In this document: positions 39,679-49,001 of the stretch, one piece after another
How the letters are laid out: each line of letters opens with the position of its first letter
Numbering within the stretch: the stretch's first letter is position 1
Source of the DNA: Arthrobacter glacialis
GTDB taxonomy: Bacteria; Actinomycetota; Actinomycetes; Actinomycetales; Micrococcaceae
Length of the DNA stretch: 64,000 nucleotides
Direction: 5' to 3'
Assembly (NCBI RefSeq): GCF_002909445.1
Contig: NZ_PPXC01000013.1
Coordinates: 58,244-122,243, forward strand
Notes under the pieces: generated by a model
Told to the model about the DNA's origin: nothing
Seen by the model: the letters and a program-made list of their open reading frames with translations, nothing else
The model's database searches: none
Translations under genes and position numbers: made by a program

Positions 39679-40611
39679 CTAGGGGTTCAGCTTGGACTGG
39701 ATGTGCTGGGCCGAAGGCATCAACCGGAGACCGGAGTTCATCACAGCCAGGTTTGCTTGTGGATACATGATCCTCACCTCTCGGAGGTTCTTTTCAAAAG
39801 CTGCCTTGAACTGACGCTGCACTGAATAATCACTACCAAATTGGTTAGCCAGTTGATTCCAGCTGACAGTTGATGGCCGCCGAAGACTAAACAATCGGTA
39901 GACCAGCCAGGTGTACATGTCTAGTCGCATGGGGGAGCCGGCCAAAGCGCGGAGTACCTCTGGCCGCAGCGGGACCGGTGCCTCAACGACTGATTGATAG
40001 AAGTCTTCAGACAAGGTGATGGTTGATCCCAGGAGAGGTTGTTGACCCTGGAAATCGTCCCGGCTGAACCAAAGGTCATACTTGCTGGTGACATTGAAGT
40101 TGGATCCTGAGACGGACCAGCGTTCGTTTTCATTGCGAAGATCTTCAATATTCATGGTGGAGACAGTTAGCCGCCGCAGCTGATCCATCATCCTTCGACC
40201 GCTGGCCCCAGAGGCGTTCATCCCCAACTTGCCAAGGAACTGGGACAGAGAGTCACCCAAATGAAGGGTGCGTGACCTGGTACGCACCGCTTCTGTGGTC
40301 ATCCATGTCATGAGATACCGAGGAATCACTCCATAGGGGTACGCCCGCTTGCGAGACCCGTCCTGGGCAGTGATCATCCCTGGCGAAATTCTCAGTGTGA
40401 TTGACCCATTGCGACGGACCCACTCAGGAGCATCTCCAGGATCCCGGTAGGGCAATGAAAGTTGAGCCCATAACCGGGCCGCATAGTTCAAAGGGTCAGC
40501 AATTCCTTCTCCCAGCTCAAGGTCTACTGCAGTGTCAAGGAGTAGTAGTTGGCGGTCAGTTAGAAGGCTAGATTGCCCTGCAATTGTGTTCAGTGTCTGT
40601 GTCATGAGCAT
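39679..40611 (-). CDS. repA: RepA-type plasmid replication initiator
   Basis: This is a protein of about 310 residues. The block YPYGVIPRYLMTWMTTEAVRTRSRTLHLGDSLSQFLGKLGM followed by SGRRMMDQLRRLT matches the plasmid-encoded RepA family (PF04796). DLWFS, EDFYQSV and PMRLDMYTWLVYRL are further family-like blocks. Four iterons lie just upstream, as expected for an initiator that binds its own origin. Starts at 40611 and 40605 are both possible. The open frame extends upstream into the iterons, which is not taken as coding. Confidence 0.8.
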   Translation of the reverse strand: MLMTQTLNTIAGQSSLLTDRQLLLLDTAVDLELGEGIADPLNYAARLWAQLSLPYRDPGDAPEWVRRNGSITLRISPGMITAQDGSRKRAYPYGVIPRYLMTWMTTEAVRTRSRTLHLGDSLSQFLGKLGMNASGASGRRMMDQLRRLTVSTMNIEDLRNENERWSVSGSNFNVTSKYDLWFSRDDFQGQQPLLGSTITLSEDFYQSVVEAPVPLRPEVLRALAGSPMRLDMYTWLVYRLFSLRRPSTVSWNQLANQFGSDYSVQRQFKAAFEKNLREVRIMYPQANLAVMNSGLRLMPSAQHIQSKLNP

Positions 40612-40612
40612 T

Positions 40613-41110
40613 TCATCCGAAGAGACGGGCGGCCACGGCCGGCAGGTTGATTGGGGGAGTCGATTCTGTGGATGAGCAAAGTTGTCCACGTGCATCTTGT
40701 GACGGGCAGATTTGTGGTGAATATTCACGCAGAATGTGAGTGGCCAAATGAGTGTTTCTGCAGGTCAGAGCACGTGCATCTTGTGACGGTCCAGCTGTGG
40801 GGAGAATGCCCACCGAATTGTTGTCCACGTGCATCTTGTGACGGGTCGGCACGTGCATCTTGTGACAGGGCACCCCCTTGCATCCCTTATGCCGCAAGGG
40901 ATGCAAGGGGGTCGCCATGTAGTTAAAAAAATTCCTGTACATATACCTGTAGTTGAGCGCCAGATAGCTGTTGAAATGTGCACAACTCGCCCAGACAGAA
41001 TCTTTAGGGAGAAGCTCTGAGACTCGTTCTTTGGTTGCCATGAAGAATCGCCTCTTGTGCTCAGCAGACGGATAGCAGACGGTCAACTGGCTGTGGTCGG
41101 GAATCACCAA
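40613..41110 (-). CDS. Doubtful open frame running through the iterons
   Basis: This is a 165-codon frame with a GTG start overlapping the stop of the gene upstream (GTGA). The first ~65 residues (MVIPDHSQLTVCYPSAEHKR...) could be a small coupled protein, but the rest is encoded by the hairpin and iterons and reads as repetitive HKMHV. I would not accept it without expression data. It may be a chance frame or a short leader. Confidence 0.25.
   Translation of the reverse strand: MVIPDHSQLTVCYPSAEHKRRFFMATKERVSELLPKDSVWASCAHFNSYLALNYRYMYRNFFNYMATPLHPLRHKGCKGVPCHKMHVPTRHKMHVDNNSVGILPTAGPSQDARALTCRNTHLATHILREYSPQICPSQDARGQLCSSTESTPPINLPAVAARLFG
40687..40868. repeat. Four 19-bp iterons, candidate oriV
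   Basis: CACGTGCATCTTGTGACGG occurs at 40687, 40771 and 40826, with a one-base variant at 40850 (all same orientation). Spacing is irregular (84, 55 and 24 bases start to start). They precede repA, so this is the likely RepA-binding origin. The same repeats read as codons for HKMHV in the overlapping open frame. Confidence 0.85.
40873..40911. repeat. Perfect 16-bp inverted repeat beside iterons
   Basis: CCCCCTTGCATCCCTT (40873-40888) and AAGGGATGCAAGGGGG (40896-40911) flank a 7-base loop next to the last iteron. Such a hairpin next to a RepA origin could be a priming or dimer-binding site, or a terminator. Confidence 0.7.
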
Positions 41111-41907
41111 GAACCCCTGTTGAGTGAGGTTCGCTTGATGGCCCTAGCCAGTTTTGAACGCAAATTGGAGACCTGGTTGCAGAGGGACTGGTAGCTTCGT
41201 CCCTCCCGCTCTGCCCAGTCCTTGCATTCGGCAATGCTGAGTGTTGAGTAGGTGCCCAAGATCTTCACCTCACGGGGGGTGAGGGCCCCACACTCAGAGG
41301 CCCAGGCAAGAATCGCCATGACCTTGTCAACACCTGAATCAAATTCAATGGGGTGAAAACTGAAGGTGCCGGCCTTCCTGACGCCAACACCGTGATGGCT
41401 TTCCCATTCGCCAGACTCGTCGATGATTTCCGGAGATACCTCAACCAGCACCTCACGATCCTGAGCCGGGTATTCCGTGGTGATGATTCGCAGGGCCCGC
41501 ATCACCAAGTTCCCAGTAACCGACTTAGTGCAAGCCAATTTGTATGTGCGAATCGATTCCCACATTGCAGCGACTGCTGAGCACAGGGCATCCTCGGCGG
41601 CCATGGCCAGCAAGCCCCTACAGGTGTGCGCAAAACGCACTGCCTTGGGAAGGAAGGCCTGAAGGAGTACCCGTTCAGCGGTGAGATCTCCTGCGAGCGC
41701 GCAGCGGAGCATGAAGTGGAAGCGTGAGTCTCGGACTGGGGTGGGGGCGCTTTGGAGGAAGTAGAGGGCTTCTGTGCCGGTCATGGTGATCCAGTCTCCG
41801 AAGCTGTGAAGGGTGTCAGCGAGTTCAATCTCCCACTGGCGGTTGAGGGCGCCGACCATTCCTTCGGTCTTGCGTTGGGGTGTGGCTGTGTTTAGTGACG
41901 TGGCCAT
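41104..41907 (-). CDS. Hypothetical protein with sigma-region-4-like C-terminus
   Basis: This 267-residue soluble protein ends in ALTPREVKILGTYSTLSIAECKDWAEREGRSYQSLCNQVSNLRSKLARAI, which resembles a region-4/LuxR-type helix-turn-helix. The N-terminal helices give no family match by eye. AAGGAGCC precedes the ATG. It lies upstream of the origin on the minus strand and is divergent from the conjugation operon, so it could regulate either. Confidence 0.6.
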   Translation of the reverse strand: MATSLNTATPQRKTEGMVGALNRQWEIELADTLHSFGDWITMTGTEALYFLQSAPTPVRDSRFHFMLRCALAGDLTAERVLLQAFLPKAVRFAHTCRGLLAMAAEDALCSAVAAMWESIRTYKLACTKSVTGNLVMRALRIITTEYPAQDREVLVEVSPEIIDESGEWESHHGVGVRKAGTFSFHPIEFDSGVDKVMAILAWASECGALTPREVKILGTYSTLSIAECKDWAEREGRSYQSLCNQVSNLRSKLARAIKRTSLNRGSW

Positions 41908-42189
41908 GGTGGCTCCTTGAGGAAAATCGCAGTGAACTCTTACTCGCTACGTTCCTCAGGTGCTCTTGATGAACTTCTGGATGGGTTTTGGGTGCTTGGT
42001 TCCTTGGTCTGGAAGCGGAGGGTGTGGTGCTCTGGATGAATTTATAAAGGTGCAGGTCAGAGGGGGGTGGGTGGTTCTGAATTCGGTCAAAAGAAATGTA
42101 AAGAATTTTGTTGGTTGAACCTGTTTTTTGGTGCCTACATCTGCAAAGAGAGTCCCTCCAACCTCGCCTTAGCAGAAGGAAGCACACCG

Positions 42190-42450
42190 ATGAGCAGAAA
42201 AGAGAACGAAGCAGATGGCTACTCCACTCCTGAAAATGACAGGGAGTGGAGCCGTTTTCTTGATGACTCGGTGAAGATCGTTGGTGCCGATGACAAGCTC
42301 ATGGCGGCTGCGGCTGACCTTCTTGAGAATCCGTATGACCAAGGCAATCGCAGTCAGATGATTGGGCTTTTGACGTCTGCGGAGTTTGAAGATGCTTCTG
42401 ATGCGGTGAAGCGGGTTTGCCATCCTCGTGGAGAGGATGTGCAGCCGTGA
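42190..42450 (+). CDS. Small acidic protein at the head of the conjugation operon
   Basis: This 86-residue soluble acidic protein starts at MSRKENEADGY with AGAAGGAAG upstream. No domain is recognised. Its stop overlaps the GTG of the TcpC-like gene (GTGA), so it belongs to the transfer operon and may be a regulator or accessory factor. Confidence 0.55.
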   Translation: MSRKENEADGYSTPENDREWSRFLDDSVKIVGADDKLMAAAADLLENPYDQGNRSQMIGLLTSAEFEDASDAVKRVCHPRGEDVQP

Positions 42451-43436
42451 AACTCAGTTTCAGAAAAGATCCAGTGGTGCCCGCTGAGTTCGAGCCGGTC
42501 ATTGAACACACTGGGGTAAGGACCAGCAGTTATACGGCCGGCAGCCAAGCTACGGCAAACCTCATTGTTGGCGCCTTCTATTTGGCTGTTGTCCTGTGCG
42601 TGATTCTCTCAGTTTTGGCGTTTTTGAAACCGCCTACCGTGGCCGTTGCTGCAGAAGGAAACGGATCGCAACCTCTTAGTGCTGCAACCGAGTCAACGGG
42701 TGCTTTCGCTATGGGTTTTGTGGGGGCCTGGATGGCGGCCAGTACGGAGGATTTCACAAGTCTGCAGAATTACGTCGTTATGAATTCAAGCGCGGATCTG
42801 TCCTCAGCTCCCACCATTTACAAGGACCTGGCTGTTGCCTCGATTACCCCGGTGGAAGGGTCTGACTTGGTCAGTGTTGTCATCGCCGGGAATGTCCAGG
42901 AGGAAGGGGAGAAGAAGCAGGCGGTGTGGCCTCGGCGGTATTTCCTGGTCACGATCAATACCGGCCAAGATTCCATGGGTGTTGTGGGGTTGCCGGCACC
43001 CATCGCCGCCCCTGCAAAGTCTGAGCAGGGTGCCGCTCTCGTTTACACGGAGGCTGTGGTTCCTACTGATGCGGCCGCCCAGGCAGTCACTTCATTTTTG
43101 GCTGCCTACGTGGCGGGCCAGGGGGACATGAATAGATACCTCAGCCCCAGCTCGTCGTTGGCTCCTATCGTGCCGGCACCTTTTACGGCTGTGAAGGTGC
43201 AGTCGCTGCAGGCAAACGTCGCCAGTCGAGGAACCCCCAGTGATGCGGCCGAGCTCAAAGTCTTGGCGAAAGTTCAGCTGACAAGCACCACCGGCCAAAA
43301 GCTGACTTCCACATACTCCCTCACCCTGATCGCACGAGCAGAGCGATGGGAAATCTCATCCCTCGATTTGACCCCTGCAGAAGCAGAAGCCAAAAAATCA
43401 CCGGTCTCGACCGTTGACCCAACCAAAGGAAACTAA
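42447..43436 (+). CDS. TcpC-like conjugation protein
   Basis: This is a 329-residue protein. A cytosolic ~35-residue stretch precedes one membrane helix (NLIVGAFYLAVVLCVILSVLAF) and an extracytoplasmic tandem NTF2-like fold (FAMGFVGAWMAASTEDFTSLQNY and SFLAAYVAGQGDMNRYLSP start the two halves). This is the architecture of TcpC/VirB8-type channel scaffolds. It starts at GTG 42447 with GGAGAGG upstream. Confidence 0.8.
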   Translation: MKLSFRKDPVVPAEFEPVIEHTGVRTSSYTAGSQATANLIVGAFYLAVVLCVILSVLAFLKPPTVAVAAEGNGSQPLSAATESTGAFAMGFVGAWMAASTEDFTSLQNYVVMNSSADLSSAPTIYKDLAVASITPVEGSDLVSVVIAGNVQEEGEKKQAVWPRRYFLVTINTGQDSMGVVGLPAPIAAPAKSEQGAALVYTEAVVPTDAAAQAVTSFLAAYVAGQGDMNRYLSPSSSLAPIVPAPFTAVKVQSLQANVASRGTPSDAAELKVLAKVQLTSTTGQKLTSTYSLTLIARAERWEISSLDLTPAEAEAKKSPVSTVDPTKGN

Positions 43437-43439
43437 ACA

Positions 43440-43772
43440 ATGATCACCGAAGTGCTCCAAAACGTAACTGAAGTCCATGGCATTATCTCTGCTGCGGCCA
43501 TCACCGATACCGCCAACTCCCTGATCGACACGGTCACAGAGACCCTGGTCAAGAGCGCAATTGGCGTGGTGGTCGGGTTCCTCATCTACAAGGTCATCAA
43601 GTCCAGGTTTGCCATCTCAGCGATGATCGGGGCTGCACTGGCGGCAGGAGTTTTCCTCTGGCTGGTGCTGGGTGGATACAACACGATCAAGGACGGGCTG
43701 AAGAGCCAAGTTGATGATGCCGCCTCATCAGTAATTCAGGTGACCGACACCGCCCATACCTGGGAGCTGTAA
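43440..43772 (+). CDS. Small two-helix conjugation protein (TcpD-like position)
   Basis: This 110-residue protein has two hydrophobic helices (AIGVVVGFLIYKVI and ISAMIGAALAAGVFLWLVLGGY) flanked by polar ends. It occupies the slot held by TcpD or a VirB2/VirB3-type small membrane protein in Gram-positive transfer operons. It starts 3 bases after the TcpC-like gene. The family assignment rests on size, topology and order only. Confidence 0.6.
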   Translation: MITEVLQNVTEVHGIISAAAITDTANSLIDTVTETLVKSAIGVVVGFLIYKVIKSRFAISAMIGAALAAGVFLWLVLGGYNTIKDGLKSQVDDAASSVIQVTDTAHTWEL

Positions 43773-43775
43773 TCC

Positions 43776-44309
43776 ATGGATGAGCGGGCCCCAGAAGTTG
43801 GGCGGTTCTACACACAAATCCGACGTTTCAAAAAGATGTTGGGCCGATTTCACGATGGAACTCCTATCCCGGGAGGACCATACACCCTGACCCAAGGCAT
43901 CTTTGGGGCTGTGACCATGTTTGTCCTGATGTGGACCAACCCACTCTGGTCAACCGGGATCGACCTCTTGGATTTGGCCCTTGGTTTGCTCATCGTCTGG
44001 GGCGTCGCCTGGCTCAGCGGGAAACTGCCATCGACAAAACGAAACATGCTCATCGTCGCCATGGACGCCGGGTCAGCTGCCCTCGCACCATTGACCGGTA
44101 AATACAAGGGGCAATCACTCAAGATCAGCCCCCCTCACCGTGCCTTTGTTAGAGGCCAATCCGCCCCCAGCGCACCAAGATTTGATTCCGTTCCAGCAGA
44201 GGTGGCCGTGATTGTCGCTGAGGTGGAGCCACCCAAAGCTCCAGTTCGACTTGAACTTACCACTGGATCCGCAGTCCAGCGACTGCTGGCTCAGACCAAA
44301 TCCCACTGA
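43776..44309 (+). CDS. TcpE-like conjugation membrane protein
   Basis: This 177-residue protein has two adjacent membrane helices (FGAVTMFVLMWTNPLW... and LLDLALGLLIVWGVAWLSG) after a basic N-terminus. It is similar in size, topology and order to TcpE/PrgI family proteins that precede the VirB4 ATPase. The C-terminal ~70 residues are hydrophilic and Pro-rich. It lies 3 bases downstream of the previous gene. Confidence 0.65.
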   Translation: MDERAPEVGRFYTQIRRFKKMLGRFHDGTPIPGGPYTLTQGIFGAVTMFVLMWTNPLWSTGIDLLDLALGLLIVWGVAWLSGKLPSTKRNMLIVAMDAGSAALAPLTGKYKGQSLKISPPHRAFVRGQSAPSAPRFDSVPAEVAVIVAEVEPPKAPVRLELTTGSAVQRLLAQTKSH

Positions 44310-44334
44310 TCTACCTCGACTCAAGGAACTATTC

Positions 44335-46881
44335 ATGCGTATCCCAGCAACTTCCATGGCAGCGAACTTGATGTTCACCCGGTCCGGGGTCGTGTGGGCA
44401 ACATGGCGCCTCAAGGGATTGGCCTACGGCTTCGACAACTTGGAGAAGAAGATTCTGGCCAAGGCCCACCACCAAGCCCTCTATCAAGCAATGATCGGTG
44501 AATCCCTGCTTCTAGGCTTGTGCGCCGATTTTGATCCTGCCGTTGTGGTTGAACGCATGATGTCCGGCGTCAACATGGCAGAGAGCCAGGAATATCTCAC
44601 CGAAGTAGAGCTAACTTTCGAAGAGCTGCAAACGATTCCTGTAGGCGAGCGCGCGTACTTTCTTTCGGTTCCACTTCGGCCGTTGAGCCCGCTCGACAGG
44701 GCCAAGTCCTTTGTTCATTCAGCTGACGCTGGTGTGAGGGAGCAGCTCGCGCTTCCCAAGAGGTTTGCTACGCAGACCGAGATTGCGCACGCGCTGCAGG
44801 CAGCGCGTGAAGTGCAGGAGGCTATTCCTTCAGACTTTCATCCTTCCCCCGCAGGGGCGGCGCAGATGGTCTGGGTGAATCAGCACATGCAGCAGCGTGG
44901 ACTTGGTATGGATTTGTCGGTGCCCACGGCTGCGACCGTTGCTCGTGACCGACTGGATGCGCCCAGTGGTACTCACATCATTTCCTCAGGTGCAGAGCTG
45001 GCTGAGCCTCATTTGGATGAAGGGGGTCAGAGTGACCTGGTGGATACAAAAGTAGCAAAGTACATTCCCTTCAAGCGCCGCTATCTCAAGGTCACCCACC
45101 TGAATGCCAGCGATGAAACGCAGTCATACCAAACGCTGATGGCTATGACTGGAACACCAAAGGGAGGGTTTGTGTTTCCTGGGGTGGAGTTCATCTCCAG
45201 ACTTGATGATCTTCCCGTTGATGCTGACTTCGCCATTCGCCTCAGCACCACCCCTGCGGCGAAGGTTCGGCAGCGGAACAAGAAGGCTGAGAATGCCCTA
45301 GAGGAACAGTACGGGCAGCAAGGGATCTCCAATTCCCTAATTGGTGGATCCAACGATCTCGATGATGTTGCGCGGTCCATCATCGAGTACGACGCCTCCC
45401 TTAATCGGACTGATTCAGAGGTCGAAGTTCAGGCAACAACCATCATCGCCGTGGGCGCGCCAACTCCTGAGGAAGCCAAGGCGAAGGCCAAGTACATCGC
45501 TGATGACTATGCACGCAGGGAATTTACCTTTGATGCACCGCTTGGAGGGCAGGAAGAACTCTGGTGGGCCATGCAACCAGGTGTTCCAACATCTCGCCTG
45601 GTTCGTGAACTTGCCCAGATCACTACCGGCCGTGAGTTTGCCTTCGGGATACCCCTGACTTCGAATGACCTTGGCGATGAAGAAGGCTTCCGCATTGCCG
45701 ACAATATTTCAGCTGGCCGACGTTCCCCCATGCTGATGAACCCTGCCGGCAACATGGAAAATGACATCTCCGGATCATTTGCGGCCGCGGGGGAGCCGGG
45801 CGGTGGTAAGTCCGTTTTTCTGAAAACTGCAGCCGGCCACGTTGTGGACCGGGGCGGGATCCTCTTCATCATCGACAGGACCCCCAACCGCGAGTACGCC
45901 AACTTTGCCAAATCCCTGATCCCGTCCCGGACGGTCATCCTCGATGTGGTGCACCCTGACTACTCCCTGGATCCCCTGCGGATCTTCGGGCGCCAAGTTG
46001 GTGGTCGCCTGGCCCAGTCACTGCTGTCTGTCCTGCTGGGGATCAAATCGAACTCAGATGAAGGAGCCTTGCTGGCAAGGATCCTGAAAGAGCGAGAAGA
46101 AGTAACGAGCCTGAACGCGTTGGTCGAGCTCCTGGACTCCGGCGCCGGCCTCGCCGGCAACCGCGCCACCATGGCCCAGACCCTCTCTGACAGGATCCGA
46201 GTTGTCACAGGGACTGAATTCAGTGACGTTCTTTTCGACTCCTCCTTGCCGCCATTGCCCATGACTGCCCAAGCGACAGCGATTCTCACCGATGGCCTGG
46301 AACAGCCCACACGTGACGAGCTCATGAATGAATCACTCAAAAGTGAACTGAGCGTTGAAAAGATTGTGGGCCGGGCCATCTACGCCCTTCTGGCCGCCAT
46401 CGGAAAATTCCGTTGCTTTGAAGACTCCAGCCAGATGGCACTGTTCCTGGTGGACGAGTGCTACCACATGACCACATCGCCAGAAGGCGAGAACGAAATC
46501 ATCTCCCTCATCCGTGATGGTCGAAAGCACAAGGCAGCCATTGCTCTCGGATCCCACGATGCCAAGCATGACTTCGGCGGTGAAGTCCTCCGCGGGCTCA
46601 TCCCGCTGCGGTTTGTGTTCAGGTGCCGTGACGAAACCATCGCCAAGAACAACCTGGCCTGGTTGGGCCTGAAGGAAGAACGTTGGGTGGAAACGGTGAT
46701 GAAGCACCTTTCCCCCATCGGGGAAGGTGGCGAGGTCCCTCCGCACCGTCGAGGCGAATGCCTGGTCAGGGACTCAGTCAACCGCTTCGGGAAGGCCCAG
46801 ATCATGGCACCCCGGAACCCGGCTCGACGCAAAGCCGTCCTCACCACTCCGCCCAAGGCCAGGGAGATGCAAAAAGTATGA
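44335..46881 (+). CDS. VirB4/TcpF-type conjugation ATPase
   Basis: This 848-residue protein has an N-terminal ~450 residues of scaffold and then a RecA-like ATPase with Walker A AAGEPGGGKSVFLKTA and Walker B MALFLVDECYHM, in the order of VirB4/TraC family members. RNLAWLGLKEE and DGRKHKAAIALGSHDAKHDF are late motor motifs. It energises the type IV secretion channel. The ATG at 44335 is preceded by CAAGGAA. The stop overlaps the start of the next gene (ATGA). Confidence 0.85.
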   Translation: MRIPATSMAANLMFTRSGVVWATWRLKGLAYGFDNLEKKILAKAHHQALYQAMIGESLLLGLCADFDPAVVVERMMSGVNMAESQEYLTEVELTFEELQTIPVGERAYFLSVPLRPLSPLDRAKSFVHSADAGVREQLALPKRFATQTEIAHALQAAREVQEAIPSDFHPSPAGAAQMVWVNQHMQQRGLGMDLSVPTAATVARDRLDAPSGTHIISSGAELAEPHLDEGGQSDLVDTKVAKYIPFKRRYLKVTHLNASDETQSYQTLMAMTGTPKGGFVFPGVEFISRLDDLPVDADFAIRLSTTPAAKVRQRNKKAENALEEQYGQQGISNSLIGGSNDLDDVARSIIEYDASLNRTDSEVEVQATTIIAVGAPTPEEAKAKAKYIADDYARREFTFDAPLGGQEELWWAMQPGVPTSRLVRELAQITTGREFAFGIPLTSNDLGDEEGFRIADNISAGRRSPMLMNPAGNMENDISGSFAAAGEPGGGKSVFLKTAAGHVVDRGGILFIIDRTPNREYANFAKSLIPSRTVILDVVHPDYSLDPLRIFGRQVGGRLAQSLLSVLLGIKSNSDEGALLARILKEREEVTSLNALVELLDSGAGLAGNRATMAQTLSDRIRVVTGTEFSDVLFDSSLPPLPMTAQATAILTDGLEQPTRDELMNESLKSELSVEKIVGRAIYALLAAIGKFRCFEDSSQMALFLVDECYHMTTSPEGENEIISLIRDGRKHKAAIALGSHDAKHDFGGEVLRGLIPLRFVFRCRDETIAKNNLAWLGLKEERWVETVMKHLSPIGEGGEVPPHRRGECLVRDSVNRFGKAQIMAPRNPARRKAVLTTPPKAREMQKV

Positions 46882-48998
46882 AGACCATTCATCCTCCAAT
46901 AACCCGCCAGCTGCCCAACCGCGTGGAGCTATTCCTGAACCATCCGTGGATAGCAACCATAAATGCTGCTTTTGTGCTCTGGGACGTGATTCGCTTCTGG
47001 ATCTACCGCCACCCCAAGATCTCCCGGATCTCGGCTGCGCTGGCCTTCATTGTCCTGGTGGAAATTATGGGAGCCCAGGCAGCCTATGCCAGTGCACCCA
47101 GCGAGATCACTGGGCCCGGATTGGCACTTGCAGGTCTGAAGGACTCCCAAGGAGTCCCCATCTACCAGTACGTTGAACTTCCGCTTGACCGTGGGGACAT
47201 TTGGACTTACGAAAAGACCCTCATCTCTTACCCAATAGATCTGATCTGGGCCGGGCACATCTTCTACATCACCTTGGTGCTGTCCATCATCACGTACATC
47301 CTCTCCTTTGAATGGGTTGCCATCCTGGCAACTCCCCTCGGAACCATGGCCGACTCACTGCAATCACTAATGACAGAGATCAAGTGGATCCCCTTCGCCC
47401 TCCTGATCACAGCCTTCGTGACAGGCATTGCCATGCTCAAGGGACAAACATCCTCAGCACTCATTGAATTCACTCTCGCCGTTGTCCTGGCGATACTGGC
47501 CACCGGGGTGCTTGCCAACCCAGTAACCACCCTCACCGGGCCCACAGGAGCAATCACCCAGGCCCAAGAATGGGGCGGAAAACTCGCCATCAGCATTACA
47601 GTTCCGGCAGATCAGCAGCCCCAGGATGGGAGCAAGTTTGACGCCAAAACGGTCCTCACCGACAGCGTCAGTGCCAGCCTGGTCGATATGTTCGTTCGAC
47701 AGCCCACTCAAATGATTGCCTTCGGCAAGACGCTGGACGCCAAATGCGCCGAGAAATTCGACACCGAAATGAAGAAGAAGAACCCCTTCAACGGTGGCAA
47801 CAGTGTCAGAGACAGTGTTGGGGATTGCGACAAGGACGCCAAAGACTACGTCCAGAACCCCAACTTTAACCAGATCTTGTCCACCTCCACGATCAGCTCA
47901 GGCTCCTTGGTGCTGTTCATCTTCATGATTATTCTCAGCTGCATATTTATCTATACAGTCCTCAGCGCCATCTGGAACGCTTTCAAGCTCATGATCCAGA
48001 CCCTGCTGGGGATCCTGCCCTACATCGCACGGACGGGCTTCTGGTACGGACTCGCGGGAATCGCCAGTTCAGTTTTCCTCATGGTCTTCGCAATGATCTT
48101 CCTGGCCGGCTATCTGAGGCTGACAGTCCTCGTACTCCAAGGGACCGCTGCACTGGGAATGACTCTCCAGATGTCGATCATCAACATGACGTTGTTTGCA
48201 GGACTCGTCATCTTGTTCATCATGCGCCACAAAGCCAAAAAGTCCGGTGAAACCCTCGGAGATCTCCTCAACAAGATCGGGAAAAGCGGCACCCGCAAAG
48301 AGCCCAGCCGGCCCGTCACGGAATTCACCAAAGCGGTCGCGCCCATGGTTACCCCCTTCATCAGCGATGCCCTCCGCAATAAGAAGTCCCCGGTCACGGC
48401 CAAGGTGCAGCCCACAGCCGCCCCGCCCGTCGATAACTTGGTTGACCTTGGTGAGACTGTGAGGCCAGCACGGCCGCAAGGCACGAACAGGGTAGGGCCA
48501 GCAGTCAAAGCTGGGGCATCAGCTAAGGCCCTCACCGCGGGTCCTGACACACCAGGAAAGCCGAACCTAGGACCAGGAAACCCACCAGGTACCCCCAGCC
48601 CGGCCAGCCCTAAAACACCGATGCCCAGCCTGGGACCCTCAGCCTCACCCGCTGCAAAGAATGCAAAGAATGCAAAGAATGCCGAACGCTCCAAGAAGGT
48701 TTTCCAGGGACTGCAGGTGGCATCCTTGGCAGCAAGCTTTATCCCCGGTGGTGGCGCCGTCGTCGCAGGCGTCAAAATGGGCGCCAAGGTCGGGTCAGCA
48801 GTAGCCTCATCCAAATCCCACGTCGACGCTCAAAAGGCAGCCAAGCCACGAATCAGTGTCAACAACACCGGGCAGGGATCCGTGGAGAAACCACTCGAGG
48901 GCAAAGTCGTTTACAACCCACCCCTGCGAACCCAACAATCCGCCCAAGCTATTGCCCTCGCCGCCAAGTTCGCCCAGCTACGCGCAGCGGCAAAGTAA
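46878..48998 (+). CDS. VirB6/TcpH-like polytopic conjugation protein
   Basis: This 706-residue protein has a signal-like N-terminal helix, about seven further membrane helices between residues ~115 and ~450, and a long Pro/Ala/Lys-rich cytosolic tail with an NAK tandem (three near-identical 9-base units at 48653-48680). It occupies the VirB6/TcpH slot that forms the channel in the membrane. The overlapping ATGA start indicates translational coupling to the ATPase gene. Confidence 0.7.
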   Translation: MKTIHPPITRQLPNRVELFLNHPWIATINAAFVLWDVIRFWIYRHPKISRISAALAFIVLVEIMGAQAAYASAPSEITGPGLALAGLKDSQGVPIYQYVELPLDRGDIWTYEKTLISYPIDLIWAGHIFYITLVLSIITYILSFEWVAILATPLGTMADSLQSLMTEIKWIPFALLITAFVTGIAMLKGQTSSALIEFTLAVVLAILATGVLANPVTTLTGPTGAITQAQEWGGKLAISITVPADQQPQDGSKFDAKTVLTDSVSASLVDMFVRQPTQMIAFGKTLDAKCAEKFDTEMKKKNPFNGGNSVRDSVGDCDKDAKDYVQNPNFNQILSTSTISSGSLVLFIFMIILSCIFIYTVLSAIWNAFKLMIQTLLGILPYIARTGFWYGLAGIASSVFLMVFAMIFLAGYLRLTVLVLQGTAALGMTLQMSIINMTLFAGLVILFIMRHKAKKSGETLGDLLNKIGKSGTRKEPSRPVTEFTKAVAPMVTPFISDALRNKKSPVTAKVQPTAAPPVDNLVDLGETVRPARPQGTNRVGPAVKAGASAKALTAGPDTPGKPNLGPGNPPGTPSPASPKTPMPSLGPSASPAAKNAKNAKNAERSKKVFQGLQVASLAASFIPGGGAVVAGVKMGAKVGSAVASSKSHVDAQKAAKPRISVNNTGQGSVEKPLEGKVVYNPPLRTQQSAQAIALAAKFAQLRAAAK

Positions 48999-49001
48999 CC
49001 C

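Noticed and set aside
48653-48680. Three tandem 9-base units in the VirB6-like tail
   Set aside because: A short coding repeat (AKN) in a disordered tail, not a CRISPR or regulatory array.
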